A stretch of 64,000 bases of DNA from Gp6-AA40 sp963818645 (GTDB taxonomy: Bacteria > Acidobacteriota > Vicinamibacteria > Vicinamibacterales > UBA2999): positions 124,001-188,000 of the forward strand of contig CAWFTF010000002.1 in the NCBI GenBank assembly GCA_963818645.1, read 5' to 3'. Positions 43,580 through 52,854 of this stretch are shown here, piece after piece. The notes beneath the pieces are model-generated. The model had not been told where the DNA came from. It saw nothing but the letters and a program-made list of their open reading frames with translations, and searched no databases. Both the position numbers and the translations under genes were made by a program. Numbering within the stretch: position 1 is the stretch's first letter; every line of letters starts with the position of its first letter.

Positions 43580-44268
43580 TGTCAGCAGCGCGGCAGCATA
43601 CCTGAACAGTCGAGGTTTGCGTCTCGACACTTGGCGAGACTCGTGCATTGCGCGAAGCCGCTCGCATTGATCGCAAGCACCAGTTCGACAGCTTCGTCAG
43701 CCTCGATGGTCGGCTCTCCCGTCGCTGACAAGGCTGTGGCCGCGCGCAGCACCGCAAGAAACGGACCCGCGCCGATGCGGAGATCGTCCTCGGTCTCGCC
43801 GATATCGACCTGATCTCCTGCGGGTCGGCGCTTGCTCGCGGCTGCGGATCGCGTGTTCGGTCAACCGCCAAAGCAGCGCAGAAAAGTGGTGGCGCCGAGT
43901 CGCTTGCCATCGAGTGCGCCGGAGCGGTCGCCGGGAGTCGCCCCGGGCCGCACATGCGCCGACTCCACAATCGTTGCGCGCGACCTCAGCTCTATCTCGT
44001 CGGCATCGCCGGCCACGCGCACGCCTGACGACACCAGCCGTTCTGTGATTCGTCTCGTGCTCACGCTTGTGGAGTTCGTGGCCAGCTACTCGAACGTCAG
44101 GCCGTGCGGCGCGTGAGAGAGCAGACCTTGAATGCTGAAGAAATCGAGCGACTCCGGCATCGACGCCTCCGATCTGAATCTCGATCTCGGTCCGCTCGGC
44201 ACACTGAGATGACTGACGAGATGAGTGACGAATGCCCACACGCCTGCGCCTATCAACATTAACTGCAT
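43580..44268 (-). pseudogene. Degenerate reading frame with two in-frame stops
   Basis: One frame runs from ATG 44268 to about 43580, broken only by TAG (44086-44088) and TGA (43861-43863). The segments read GAGVWAFVTHLVSHLSVPSG, SSGVRVAGDADEIELRSRAT and GEPTIEADEAVELVLAINAS. Their composition is protein-like. The last segment weakly recalls the C-terminal end of Gfo/Idh/MocA oxidoreductases, but I cannot confirm this. No other credible gene lies in the 790 bases between the regulator and the hybrid kinase. It is likely a decayed gene or noncoding sequence. Confidence 0.3.
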
Positions 44269-44334
44269 TTAATGCAGGGAACGTGACACAGAGGATTCGA
44301 CCGCTGGGATTACAATAGGCGAGCGAATGGCCCT

Positions 44335-46359
44335 GTGATCGGAGTCATTAACCCGCATATCGCTGTGTGCCTCGGTCTGACGAACGCCATCAGCCGAATC
44401 AACACGGTCGAAGACGTCTACAGCGCGGCGCTCGACGCGCTGACCGAGGGCATCGGTGTGTCCCGGTCCGCCATTCTGCTGTTCGATCCTGATGGTGTGA
44501 TGCGCTTCAAGGCGCATCGTGGGTTGTCCGAGGCGTATCGGCGTGCGGTTGAAGGACACACGCCGTGGGCACCAGATACGCCAGATCCTGAACCGGTGTT
44601 TGTCCGCGACGCATCGTGCGACCCCTCGCTCGAGGCGTACCTGCCCGCGCTCGAGAGAGAGGGGATCGCCGGAATGGCGTTCATCCCACTCGTGAGTCTC
44701 GGACGCGTCATCGGCAAGTTCATGCTGTACTTCGACGAGCCTCATGAGCTCTCGCCAGAAGAACAGCAGCTGGCGCTCGTCATTGCCTCGCAGGTGGCAT
44801 TCGCCATCGAGCGTCTGCGCGCCGAGGACCTGGCGTTGCGCAGTGAAGAACGATTGCTCTTTGCCCTCGATGCCGCCTCGATGGGCACCTTCGAGTGGAA
44901 CCTCGTCAGCAACAGCGTGCGTTGGTCGCCCAATCTCGAGCGCGTCCATGGCTTGCCGCCAGGCACGTTCGACGGCACCTTCAAGAGCTACGAGAAGGAA
45001 ATTCATCCCGACGACCACGACCGCGTGCTCAGCACCGTAATACGGGCCGTGGATGACGGCGCGCCCTACGAAATCGAATACCGCATCGTCACGCCGTCCG
45101 GCTCGATCAAGTGGCTGGAAGGAAAGGGGCGTGTCGAATATGAGGGTGGCCGGCCAGCGCGGTTGACCGGCGTGTGCCGGGACGTCACGCCACGCAAGGA
45201 AATGGAGCTCGCGCGTGTTGCCGCCGCTGAAGAGGCGAGCCGCCTGAAGGACGAATTCCTCGCGACGCTCTCGCACGAGCTGAGGACGCCACTCAACGCG
45301 ATTCTGGGTTGGGTGCAGATCCTGCAGTCGGGCGATGTGTCGAACGAGCGGGTGCGTCACGCCATCGACGTCATCGCACGCAACGGCAAGCTGCAGGCGC
45401 AGTTGATCGAAGACATCCTCGACATCTCGAGAATCATTTCGAGGAAGCTCGATATCGAACGTACCACGATTCGCGTGGAGGGTCTCGTCGAAGCGGCCGT
45501 CGCGACGCTGCTCCCAGCCGCGCGCGCAAAGCAGATTCAGATGACGCACTGGGTCGCCGAGGGTCTGCCGCCGATTGAAGGCGATCCCAAGCGCCTGCAG
45601 CAGGTCCTCGGCAACGTGGTGTCCAACGCAATCAAGTTCACGCCCGAGGGCGGTCGCGTCGAAATTCGCTGCGCAGCCAGTGGGGATGTGGTGTCGATCG
45701 AAGTGAACGACACGGGGATCGGAATCGACTCGGAGTTCCTGCCGCTCGTCTTCGATCGATTCCGGCAAGCCGACAGTCGTTCGACTCGCCAGCATGGCGG
45801 GCTCGGCCTCGGTCTGGCGATCACGCGACATCTCGTCGAGCAGCACAACGGCGAGATCGAGGCGTACAGCGCCGGTCGCGATCGCGGCACGCGGATCACG
45901 ATCCGCTTGCCTGCAGCCGCGCCAGGCAATGAGAACGACATCAGTCAGCGATCGATGGCGTCGTCTGTAGAGAGCTCCGCGATGGATCTGCGGCTCCAGG
46001 GGACGACCATCCTGGTCGTGGACGACGACAGCGATTCGAGAGAGCTGCTGGCGACCGTTTTCGAGCGTTGCGGGGCGGATGTCCTCCGATGCGGGTCGGC
46101 ACGCGAGGCGCTGACGCTACTGGAGACAACGCCGGTGTCCCTGGTAGTTGCTGATATCGCGATGCCTGAAGTCGATGGCTGTGAGCTGCTCGAACGCGCG
46201 CGTCGCATGCGCGCCAGCCTGCCGGCTGTCGCCGTCAGCGCGTATGCACGGCCAGAGGACCGTCAGCGTGCGCTCGCGGCCGGCTATGACGGCTACTGCT
46301 CAAAGCCGGTCGAAACGCCGGAGTTTCTGCGAACTGTCCGCACGGTCCTCTCGCGCTAA
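44335..46359 (+). CDS. Hybrid sensor histidine kinase with GAF, PAS and receiver domains
   Basis: 674 residues, intact. A GAF domain (about 18-160, GIGVSRSAILLFDPDGVMRF) is followed by PAS with PAC (about 172-290, MGTFEWNLVSNSVRWSPNLE). HisKA carries His314 in TLSHELRTPLNAILG, HATPase has NVVSNAIKFTPEGG, NDTGIGI and GLGLGLAITRHLVEQHNG, and a C-terminal receiver (about 560-672) has Asp in LVVADIAMPEVDG and Lys in YCSKPVE. No membrane segment is seen, so the stimulus is probably cytoplasmic. GTG 44335 is the only sensible start. It converges with the small zinc-ribbon gene. Confidence 0.92.
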   Translation: MIGVINPHIAVCLGLTNAISRINTVEDVYSAALDALTEGIGVSRSAILLFDPDGVMRFKAHRGLSEAYRRAVEGHTPWAPDTPDPEPVFVRDASCDPSLEAYLPALEREGIAGMAFIPLVSLGRVIGKFMLYFDEPHELSPEEQQLALVIASQVAFAIERLRAEDLALRSEERLLFALDAASMGTFEWNLVSNSVRWSPNLERVHGLPPGTFDGTFKSYEKEIHPDDHDRVLSTVIRAVDDGAPYEIEYRIVTPSGSIKWLEGKGRVEYEGGRPARLTGVCRDVTPRKEMELARVAAAEEASRLKDEFLATLSHELRTPLNAILGWVQILQSGDVSNERVRHAIDVIARNGKLQAQLIEDILDISRIISRKLDIERTTIRVEGLVEAAVATLLPAARAKQIQMTHWVAEGLPPIEGDPKRLQQVLGNVVSNAIKFTPEGGRVEIRCAASGDVVSIEVNDTGIGIDSEFLPLVFDRFRQADSRSTRQHGGLGLGLAITRHLVEQHNGEIEAYSAGRDRGTRITIRLPAAAPGNENDISQRSMASSVESSAMDLRLQGTTILVVDDDSDSRELLATVFERCGADVLRCGSAREALTLLETTPVSLVVADIAMPEVDGCELLERARRMRASLPAVAVSAYARPEDRQRALAAGYDGYCSKPVETPEFLRTVRTVLSR

Positions 46360-46559
46360 CCGATCTTCTGGGAACTCGCCGACGATGTTTCGCCGAGCAC
46401 GATTCGCGAGGCAGGCTCCTCCTCGCCTTTCGGCACCATCCACCAGCACAAACAAGCTCGACAGCGGAAGAAGTCGACGCGGGACGAGAAGAGAATGTCC
46501 TGCAGATCTACAACGCTGGCAGCGTCGCACTCCGGGCAGTTGGTTCGCGCGGAAGGCAT
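46356..46559 (-). CDS. Small zinc-ribbon-like protein
   Basis: 67 residues with two CxxC knuckles (CPEC at about residues 8-11 and CRAC at about 33-36) separated by DLQDILFSSRVDFFR, followed by LCWWMVPKGEEE. The four cysteines would bind one zinc. It lies between two hybrid kinases and overlaps the 3' end of the first. Function unknown; possible roles are a small regulator or a protein contact module. The codon use looks like the neighbours, which supports a real gene. Confidence 0.6.
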   Translation of the reverse strand: MPSARTNCPECDAASVVDLQDILFSSRVDFFRCRACLCWWMVPKGEEEPASRIVLGETSSASSQKIG

Positions 46560-46601
46560 GGATTCTCTCGATTGTTGTGAGAACTCTAGTGTAGATCAGG
46601 A

Positions 46602-48317
46602 TCAGCGAACCCGGGCCGATACCCGTTCGATCGCCTCGAGTAATTGGTTGAAGTCCACCGGCTTGGTGAGGTGGGTCCCGTATCCGGCTTCTAAACTGCG
46701 TTGCCGATCCTCTTCGGTCCCGAAACCGCTGACCGCGATCCCGCGAATGTCCTGATTCGCCCGTAGCCGGCGCATCAGCTCGAGGCCGCTGCCGTCGGGC
46801 AGGCGGATATCGCTAATCAGAAGATCGAATTCTCGAGACGCTGCGGCGAGTGCTTCCTGGACGGATCTCGCAACCGTCATCTCGTAGTCGTGAAGCGTGA
46901 GGAGCTGGGACAACATGTCTGCGCTGTCCTGATGGTCTTCGACGAGCAGGATCCGCAGCCGAGGCGTCTGTCGATCGTGCTGCGGGGCCGGCATCGACGG
47001 CGAATCCGAGTGCTCTCGGGGCGTCGCCGTCGGGATCTGGACGATGAAGGTACTGCCACGCCCCGTACCCGGGCTGATCGCGCGTAGCGTGCCCCCGTGT
47101 CCAGTGACCACTCCACGGCAGATCGCCAGACCAAGTCCCAGCCCGGTCGCGGACTGAATCGGCGAGTGGCCGGCTGCGTCGTCCGGCGAGTTAATCGCGT
47201 CGATCACATCTCGGCTCATGCCGGCGCCGGTGTCGCTGACGGTGACCTGGATGAACCCGGCGGCACGCGCGGACGACGTGATCGTCACGGTGCCGCCGGT
47301 GTTGGTAAACTTCGTCGCGTTGCCAAGCAGGTTCCAGAACACCTGTCGAAGTCGCACCGGATCGCCGACGACCGAGTGCTGTGGCGCGTCGAACGCCGTC
47401 ACGACGGTAATGCCTCGGCGCTGAGTCTCAACACTCAGCATGTCGATGACTTCCTGGACGACCTGATGCAGGTCGATCTGCTCGTGCGTGAGCTGCAGGC
47501 GGCCGCGCGAGATGCGAGTGACGTCCAGCAGATCGTCGATGAGGCGCACTTCGAGATCGAGATTCCGCCGTGCCGTGTGCAGTGCGGCACGCAATGGCTC
47601 CGGGGCGAGCGAGATCAACTGGCTATCCGACATCGTCGCGACGATCGGCGTGAGCGGGGTTCTCAGCTCGTGGCTCAATGCGGCGAGGAAGTGATCTTTG
47701 GCGTCGGCACGCGCCCGCGCGAATTCGCGCTCGCGAGACAGCTTTTCAGTCGCGTCTTCGGCATCCCGGCGCTCCTGTTCGAGTTTCTTTCGAGCGGTGA
47801 TGTCGATGACGGCGGTCAGGAACATCGGCTCGCCACTGGTGTCGCCACCGTGTCGCCGCGTGACCAGTTGAACGGATATGAGATGGTCGCCGATGCTGAG
47901 TGTCAGCTCGGTCGTCACGCTGCTGTGCTCGGCCTGCAGACACTGTTTCAGGTGCTCTGAGAAGCGGGGCTTGTCGGCTCGTAGGACGAAAGCGCTGAAC
48001 GGAAGGCCAACGATCTTCCCGCGTTCCCCGCCGAGCACTCCGGCCGCGGTGAGATTCATCTCGCGGATCATGCCACTCGAATTGATGGTCATGTAGCCGA
48101 TCGGTGCGAAGTCGTACAGATCGACGTAGCGGTCGCGAGACTCCTCGAGCGCACTCTGCGTCTCGATGAGCTGATGGTTCTGCGCGCTGAGCTCTTCCTG
48201 GTGGACTTTGAGATCGTGAATGAGCTCGGCGAGGGCCTCCTTGTCAACGCCCTCCAATCGTAGATCCCGAAATCGCTGGACCGGGTCGCCGCCGCGGTAG
48301 CTCTTTGGAGCACCCAT
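46602..48317 (-). CDS. Hybrid sensor histidine kinase with PAS and receiver domains
   Basis: 571 residues. A short coiled helix (LAELIHDLKVHQEELSAQNH) precedes one PAS domain (about 60-185, YDFAPIGYMTINSSGMIREM). HisKA has His in ALSHELRTPLTPIVA, HATPase has NLLGNATKFTNTGG, SDTGAGM and GLGLGLAICRGVVTGHGG, and a C-terminal receiver (about 450-565) has Asp in LLISDIRLPDGSG and Lys in LTKPVD. It is soluble. It begins 12 bases after the CheB-CheR-PAS gene, and its N-terminal helix plus PAS closely match the kinase half normally fused to such proteins, so the pair may be a split version. Confidence 0.92.
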   Translation of the reverse strand: MGAPKSYRGGDPVQRFRDLRLEGVDKEALAELIHDLKVHQEELSAQNHQLIETQSALEESRDRYVDLYDFAPIGYMTINSSGMIREMNLTAAGVLGGERGKIVGLPFSAFVLRADKPRFSEHLKQCLQAEHSSVTTELTLSIGDHLISVQLVTRRHGGDTSGEPMFLTAVIDITARKKLEQERRDAEDATEKLSREREFARARADAKDHFLAALSHELRTPLTPIVATMSDSQLISLAPEPLRAALHTARRNLDLEVRLIDDLLDVTRISRGRLQLTHEQIDLHQVVQEVIDMLSVETQRRGITVVTAFDAPQHSVVGDPVRLRQVFWNLLGNATKFTNTGGTVTITSSARAAGFIQVTVSDTGAGMSRDVIDAINSPDDAAGHSPIQSATGLGLGLAICRGVVTGHGGTLRAISPGTGRGSTFIVQIPTATPREHSDSPSMPAPQHDRQTPRLRILLVEDHQDSADMLSQLLTLHDYEMTVARSVQEALAAASREFDLLISDIRLPDGSGLELMRRLRANQDIRGIAVSGFGTEEDRQRSLEAGYGTHLTKPVDFNQLLEAIERVSARVR

Positions 48318-48329
48318 AGGTTCCTTTAT

Positions 48330-51300
48330 TTACGCTCTACTAATCGGCGGGGTCGCCTCCTGCGCTGAAATGGCCAGCACCAACACCTGTGTGTCTGGTG
48401 ATTCGTGCCACGGCAGCCAGCGTCCGGTCACCCACACTGTTCGTCGCGACGAATCCTCGCCCTCGACTACGATGGGGACACGCTCGAACGGCGACGCCGT
48501 CGCTGCCGAGCCACGTATACGTTCCTGAAGCTCCGTAAAACTCCATGCGCCATCGAGCTCGGAGAGATGCTGGCCGACGATCGCGCCAGCCGTCTTGCCA
48601 AGTGCGCGAGCGAAATACTCGCTGGCGGTCTGCACCCGCATGTCACTGTCCAGGACGACGAGGGGCTGATCGATCACCCTCATGAGCGCATCGGTGTAGT
48701 CCTTTGCCAGGCGCATCCGCTGTTCCGATCGCTTGGTCACGTCGACGTCGAAGAGCGTGAGCACCGCGCCATCGATCTTGTTGTCGACGTTCTTGTATGG
48801 GCGAATGCGGAGCGAGAACCAGCGTCCGCTCGTGTCTCTGACTTCGCGCTCGACCGGTGCGACCGTATCGATCGCCTCGAGGATCAACTGCTCGAGATCG
48901 GGGAAGTCGATGTTCGGCTTGATGTGCCCGATCGGTCGATCCAGATCGCCAGGGATCAGATTGAGGACTTTCTCCGCCATCGGGGTGAAGCGACGGATTC
49001 GCAAATCGCTCGAGATAATGACTATAGCGATTTGAACACTTGCGAGAAGATTCACCAAGTCGCTGTTGACGCGGCTCAGCTCTTCGTTTCGACCGTGAAG
49101 CTCCTCGTTGAGGGTGTTGAGCTCTTCATTGGTGGATTGCAACTCCTCTTTGGCGGTGTCGAGTTCTTCATTCGTACTCTGCAATTCCTCGTTGCTCGAA
49201 AGGATCTCTTCGTTCGCCGACTGCAACTCTTCGTTCGCCGCTTCGAGTTCCTGGATGATCGCCTGGAGATATTCACGACTGGCGGCCAACTCCCGCTCCA
49301 GCAGTTCGAACTCCGACTGCCGTTCGCGATGTCGTGCGCTCCGCGAGGGTGCACTGGGCGTGACCGGCTCAGCGTCGTCGCCGTCGTTGCGCCCCTTGTG
49401 TGGCTCCTGGAACAACACCAGGTAATGCGGACGGCCCGACGACGTGAGCGGCAGGACGTCGAGAGTGACCGGCTTCCAACCCCGCGACGACTTCACGCGC
49501 AGTCCGGTTCTTCGAACCGGCGCCTTGCTCTTTCGGACGGCGAGTAACGCCGTCCGCAGTCCGTAGAGCAATCCCTCGCGCGACATCTTCAACAGATTCA
49601 GGCTGGCCTCCCCAGGGGCCGGCTCGAGGTACGCGCCTGTTTGACCGCGGAACTGGACGATTTGCAGATCGGCATCGACGACGACTCCAGGCGGAGCGTA
49701 GCGATCGAAGATGATGCGAGCGACCTCCGTTTGCAGCGCCTTTTCCGGCTGCGGGACGTCCTGCGCCTGAGGCCTTTTCGGGATCCCTGGCGCCGAGTAG
49801 TCGACGCTGAGCGACATCGGCGCTCGCGGTGACGTCCTCTTTCGATAGATCCGGAACTTCTTGTCCGTGAGAGTGAACAGCCCAACCTGCGAGCCCACCG
49901 TTTCGGCCTGGCCGAGGACGAGGAAGCCTTGAGGGTTGAGCGAGTAATGAAAGACCGAGACCAATCGCTGCTGCAGCATCACGTCCATGTAGATCAGGAC
50001 GTTGCGACAGAGAATCAGATCGAGACGCGAGAAGGGCGGATCCTTCGTCAGATCCTGACGTGCAAACACGCAGAGATCGCGGACGGTGTTGCTGACACGA
50101 TAGCTTCCGTCGACCTTCGTGAAGAAACGGCGCAGGATGTCCGGGGGGACGTCTGCCTCGATGGAGCCTGGGTAGAGTCCTGCACGCGCGTGCTCGATGG
50201 CGGTATCGCTGACGTCGGTCGCGAAAATCTGAATCCGGACGTCCTGATTGTGCCCGTGCAGATACTCGAGCAGCGAGATGGCGAGCGAATAAGCTTCCTC
50301 GCCAGTGGCGCACCCCGAGACCCAGGCTCGAATGGGTTGCTCCTCGCCTCGGTCCTCGACCAGTTTGGGAAATACCTGATGGGCGAGCGCCTTGAACGAT
50401 TCGGGCTCGCGAAAGAATCGCGTCACGTGAATCAGCAGATCCTGGTACAGGGACCGCACTTCGCCCGGCGTATCCTCCAGGAGCCGGATGTAATGCTGAA
50501 CGTCGGTGAGCCGCTGCAGTGCCATGCGACGCAGCAGGCGCCGCTTGATGGTGGGCAGCTTGTATTGCTTGAAGTCGATTCCGCTGGCGGGGCGAAGAAG
50601 GTCGAAGATGCGTCGAAGCTGATCGTCACGCACACGCAGTTCTTCGCCGCTGGCAGGAATGAAGTCGTGCACATACGGATGGGCAGTGACCTGGGAGAGC
50701 TCGATCGCGATCTCGGCCGGCGCCAGCACCATGTCGACCATGCCGGTCGCGATAGCTGCACGCGGCATTCCGTCGTACTTCGCCGTCTCCGGTTTTTGGG
50801 CGAACGTGATCCCGCCGGCCGCCTTGATCTCGCGAACGCCGGTCGCGCCATCTGAAGCCGTTCCAGACAAGATGACGCCGATCGCCCGGCTCTGGGCGTG
50901 TTCGGCCAGCGAGGTGAGGAACGAGTCGATCGGCGTGTACTGCGTCCGATCGTCGGGCCTTGGTCTCAAATCGAAGTAGCCATCGGTGAGCCCCATCTGT
51001 ACGTTTGGCGGAGTCACGTACAGGTGATTTGGCTCCACGCGCATGCCTCCGGTGACTTGAAGGACTGGCATCGTCGTGTAACTCGTGAGGAGCGTTGGCA
51101 ATGCGCTCTCGTGTTGCGGCGCCAGATGCTGGACGAGGACGAGGGCGAAGCCGGGCTTCGGAGGCAATGCGCGGACCATGCTCGAGAAGGCCTCGAGGCC
51201 ACCCGCTGACGCGCCGACGCCGACGATCGTGACATCGTCGCCCGCTCGGGTCTGTGCTCGAATCGACGTGACGACCTGAGCTCCGAGAGAGAGCGCCTTT

Positions 51301-51410
51301 GCTTGTCGTCGGGAGCGACTGGACTTGGCGGGTTGCATCCGTACGACGCGTCTCGATACCGCGGACCTCGGTCGCGTGGTTTTCGAGCGCGTCTTGGTCT
51401 TTTTTGCCAT
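48330..51410 (-). CDS. CheB-CheR-PAS fusion protein (methylesterase/methyltransferase)
   Basis: 1026 residues. A Lys/Arg-rich N-terminus (1-50) precedes the CheB methylesterase (about 58-245; Ser in GASAGGLEAF, VQHLAPQHES, SGTASDGATG). CheR methyltransferase (about 265-520; VSGCATGEEAYSLAI, LILCRNVLIYMD) follows. Then comes a PAS-like region, a long Glu-rich coiled coil (about 665-760, EELQSTNEELDTAKEELQST) and two PAS domains (TDALMRVIDQPLVVLDSD). No kinase domain is attached; the next gene (12 bases on) encodes one. Such fusions are probably signalling proteins not linked to flagella; no chemoreceptor is seen here. Confidence 0.92.
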   Translation of the reverse strand: MAKKTKTRSKTTRPRSAVSRRVVRMQPAKSSRSRRQAKALSLGAQVVTSIRAQTRAGDDVTIVGVGASAGGLEAFSSMVRALPPKPGFALVLVQHLAPQHESALPTLLTSYTTMPVLQVTGGMRVEPNHLYVTPPNVQMGLTDGYFDLRPRPDDRTQYTPIDSFLTSLAEHAQSRAIGVILSGTASDGATGVREIKAAGGITFAQKPETAKYDGMPRAAIATGMVDMVLAPAEIAIELSQVTAHPYVHDFIPASGEELRVRDDQLRRIFDLLRPASGIDFKQYKLPTIKRRLLRRMALQRLTDVQHYIRLLEDTPGEVRSLYQDLLIHVTRFFREPESFKALAHQVFPKLVEDRGEEQPIRAWVSGCATGEEAYSLAISLLEYLHGHNQDVRIQIFATDVSDTAIEHARAGLYPGSIEADVPPDILRRFFTKVDGSYRVSNTVRDLCVFARQDLTKDPPFSRLDLILCRNVLIYMDVMLQQRLVSVFHYSLNPQGFLVLGQAETVGSQVGLFTLTDKKFRIYRKRTSPRAPMSLSVDYSAPGIPKRPQAQDVPQPEKALQTEVARIIFDRYAPPGVVVDADLQIVQFRGQTGAYLEPAPGEASLNLLKMSREGLLYGLRTALLAVRKSKAPVRRTGLRVKSSRGWKPVTLDVLPLTSSGRPHYLVLFQEPHKGRNDGDDAEPVTPSAPSRSARHRERQSEFELLERELAASREYLQAIIQELEAANEELQSANEEILSSNEELQSTNEELDTAKEELQSTNEELNTLNEELHGRNEELSRVNSDLVNLLASVQIAIVIISSDLRIRRFTPMAEKVLNLIPGDLDRPIGHIKPNIDFPDLEQLILEAIDTVAPVEREVRDTSGRWFSLRIRPYKNVDNKIDGAVLTLFDVDVTKRSEQRMRLAKDYTDALMRVIDQPLVVLDSDMRVQTASEYFARALGKTAGAIVGQHLSELDGAWSFTELQERIRGSAATASPFERVPIVVEGEDSSRRTVWVTGRWLPWHESPDTQVLVLAISAQEATPPISRA

Positions 51411-51546
51411 ACGCGGTCGTCAATGCTACCGCTTCGTGGCCGTTTGCGGCGCGTAGACAACTCTGGAAGAGCGCCGCCTTGCTGTAGCTCTTACAAGCCG
51501 GGCGCGCGACCATCGTCGGCTGGCGAGGGCGGGCGTCGCGGCGCAA

Positions 51547-51693
51547 TTAGGCGTCAGTGTGATCGACGCCGTGCCTCATGACCCAGTCCCTGCTCACGCA
51601 ACCCAGGTTTCTTGGAGCAGATTTGCGATTTGTGAACATTGCGCCCACGAGTGAGACGACGACGGCACTCGAGATGATCAAGAACGTCTCCAT
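51547..51693 (-). CDS. Short membrane protein upstream of the CheB-CheR gene
   Basis: 48 codons from ATG 51693 to TAA 51547, encoding METFLIISSAVVVSLVGAMF and a polar tail with one Cys. AAGGAG lies nine bases upstream (51703-51708), a near-ideal ribosome binding site, and the first 20 residues form a single hydrophobic helix. The gene lies 136 bases upstream of the CheB-CheR gene on the same strand and could be its leader or an unrelated microprotein. It is too short for ordinary gene callers. Function unknown. Confidence 0.55.
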   Translation of the reverse strand: METFLIISSAVVVSLVGAMFTNRKSAPRNLGCVSRDWVMRHGVDHTDA

Positions 51694-51786
51694 GCCACGC
51701 TTCTCCTTAGTTCAATCCCTCAGGGTCGATGATGCGCCGCGACGTCGGCTGCCTGCAAAGCTTAGGCCCACCTGAACCGTCAGTTC

Positions 51787-52269
51787 CTAGATCGGACGCG
51801 ACGATCCAAACGGACGCGTCCCCGAAGGCCGTTGGCGCGGCGCTGGCGGTGGAGTCGTTGATGAAGGCTCCGGTGGGCTTGCCACCCGAGTGAGCGTTTC
51901 TTCGAACACCTGTCCCTCGGCAAGCGGTGCGCTCCAATGACCGAACAACCGTTGACCGTCGATTCGGTAGAGCACGACGCCGCCAGACTCAGGGCCGAAG
52001 AAACTGACCGCAAGCATGTTGCCCTCGCGAACTCCGACGCCGACTGCGGTCAGTTCTGACGCGATGATCCATCGCACAACGAACCGGCTGCCGTCCGGTT
52101 CGATGATGACAGCGCCCAGATATGGGCGCCCGTCCGCGCCCATGCCCTGACATTCGTAGATTCCCGGGAGGTCAGCCGGATCGGGCGTGGCGGGTAGTTC
52201 CGCGGCACGCCCGACCAGAGGACCGACACACAACGCAAGCACCCCAAGGAGCAGAGCGGCCGAACGCAT
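51787..52269 (-). CDS. Secreted hypothetical protein
   Basis: 160 residues from ATG 52269 (GGAGG upstream). A signal peptide (MRSAALLLGVLALCVGPLVG) leads to a compact beta domain: PGIYECQGMGADGRPYLGAV, VIIEPDGSRFVVRWII, MLAVSFFGPESGGVVLYRID and LFGHWSAPLAEGQVFEETL. A Pro/Arg-rich tail ends the protein. It resembles small exported proteins of unknown function that measure a released product. No motif indicates catalysis. Confidence 0.6.
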   Translation of the reverse strand: MRSAALLLGVLALCVGPLVGRAAELPATPDPADLPGIYECQGMGADGRPYLGAVIIEPDGSRFVVRWIIASELTAVGVGVREGNMLAVSFFGPESGGVVLYRIDGQRLFGHWSAPLAEGQVFEETLTRVASPPEPSSTTPPPAPRQRPSGTRPFGSSRPI

Positions 52270-52338
52270 CGCAACCTCCACGCGGCAGCTGCGCCGCCGC
52301 TCCTCGCTCCTCACGAGCGCTACCGATTAGTAGCGTCG

Positions 52339-52854
52339 CTACTTCTTCTTATTTGCTTTCACTTCCAGTGAGTTCACCACGTCCTTGACGCCCGGCTGGC
52401 TGCGCGCGAGGTCGCCGGCCTTGTCACGTTCGGCAGAACTCTTCACCGTGCCAGTGATCGTCACGACACCGTTGTTCGCGTCGAAGTCGATCGCGTCGTC
52501 TTTGAGGTCGGCTTCCTGATCGACGAGATTCCCGAGATGGTTCTCGATACCGCTATCAAGATCATCCGCGATGCCCTCGTCCTTGTTGGCCACCGTTACT
52601 TCGTTGGCCACCTGTGCGCCGCCCCCAACCGCCTTCTGCACGACATCGGCCGCGCGGCGACGATCGTTCTCGGTGTCCACCGTGCCCTTGAGATGAATCG
52701 TCTTCGCGTCCTTGTCGTAGTCGGCGTTGACCTTGTCGAGCGCCGCGCTCGATAACGCGGTATCTGCCGTCTTCTCGTAGTCAGGTGTTCTTGGACCGCA
52801 TGCCGTCGTCGCGATCAGCGTTGCCGCGGCGAGGCAGCCTAGTGCTAGTTTCAT
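52339..52854 (-). CDS. Lipoprotein with two BON domains
   Basis: 171 residues with a lipobox (ATTAC, Cys19) and two BON (OsmY-like) domains: about 45-95 (KTIHLKGTVDTENDRRRAAD) and 115-168 (VVTITGTVKSSAERDKAGDL). BON domains bind phospholipid and are common in periplasmic osmotic-stress proteins such as OsmY. It lies next to the secreted hypothetical gene. The nearby CsbD gene supports an envelope or osmotic-stress theme. Confidence 0.85.
   Translation of the reverse strand: MKLALGCLAAATLIATTACGPRTPDYEKTADTALSSAALDKVNADYDKDAKTIHLKGTVDTENDRRRAADVVQKAVGGGAQVANEVTVANKDEGIADDLDSGIENHLGNLVDQEADLKDDAIDFDANNGVVTITGTVKSSAERDKAGDLARSQPGVKDVVNSLEVKANKKK

Noticed and set aside
44269..45846. 525-codon minus-strand frame opposite the hybrid kinase
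   Set aside because: It is the antisense shadow of a well-supported kinase with GAF, PAS, HisKA and HATPase motifs; the shadow has no recognisable motif.
51578..51775. Plus-strand 65-codon frame upstream of CheB-CheR
   Set aside because: It lacks a ribosome binding site and is antisense to the small minus-strand gene that has AAGGAG well placed.
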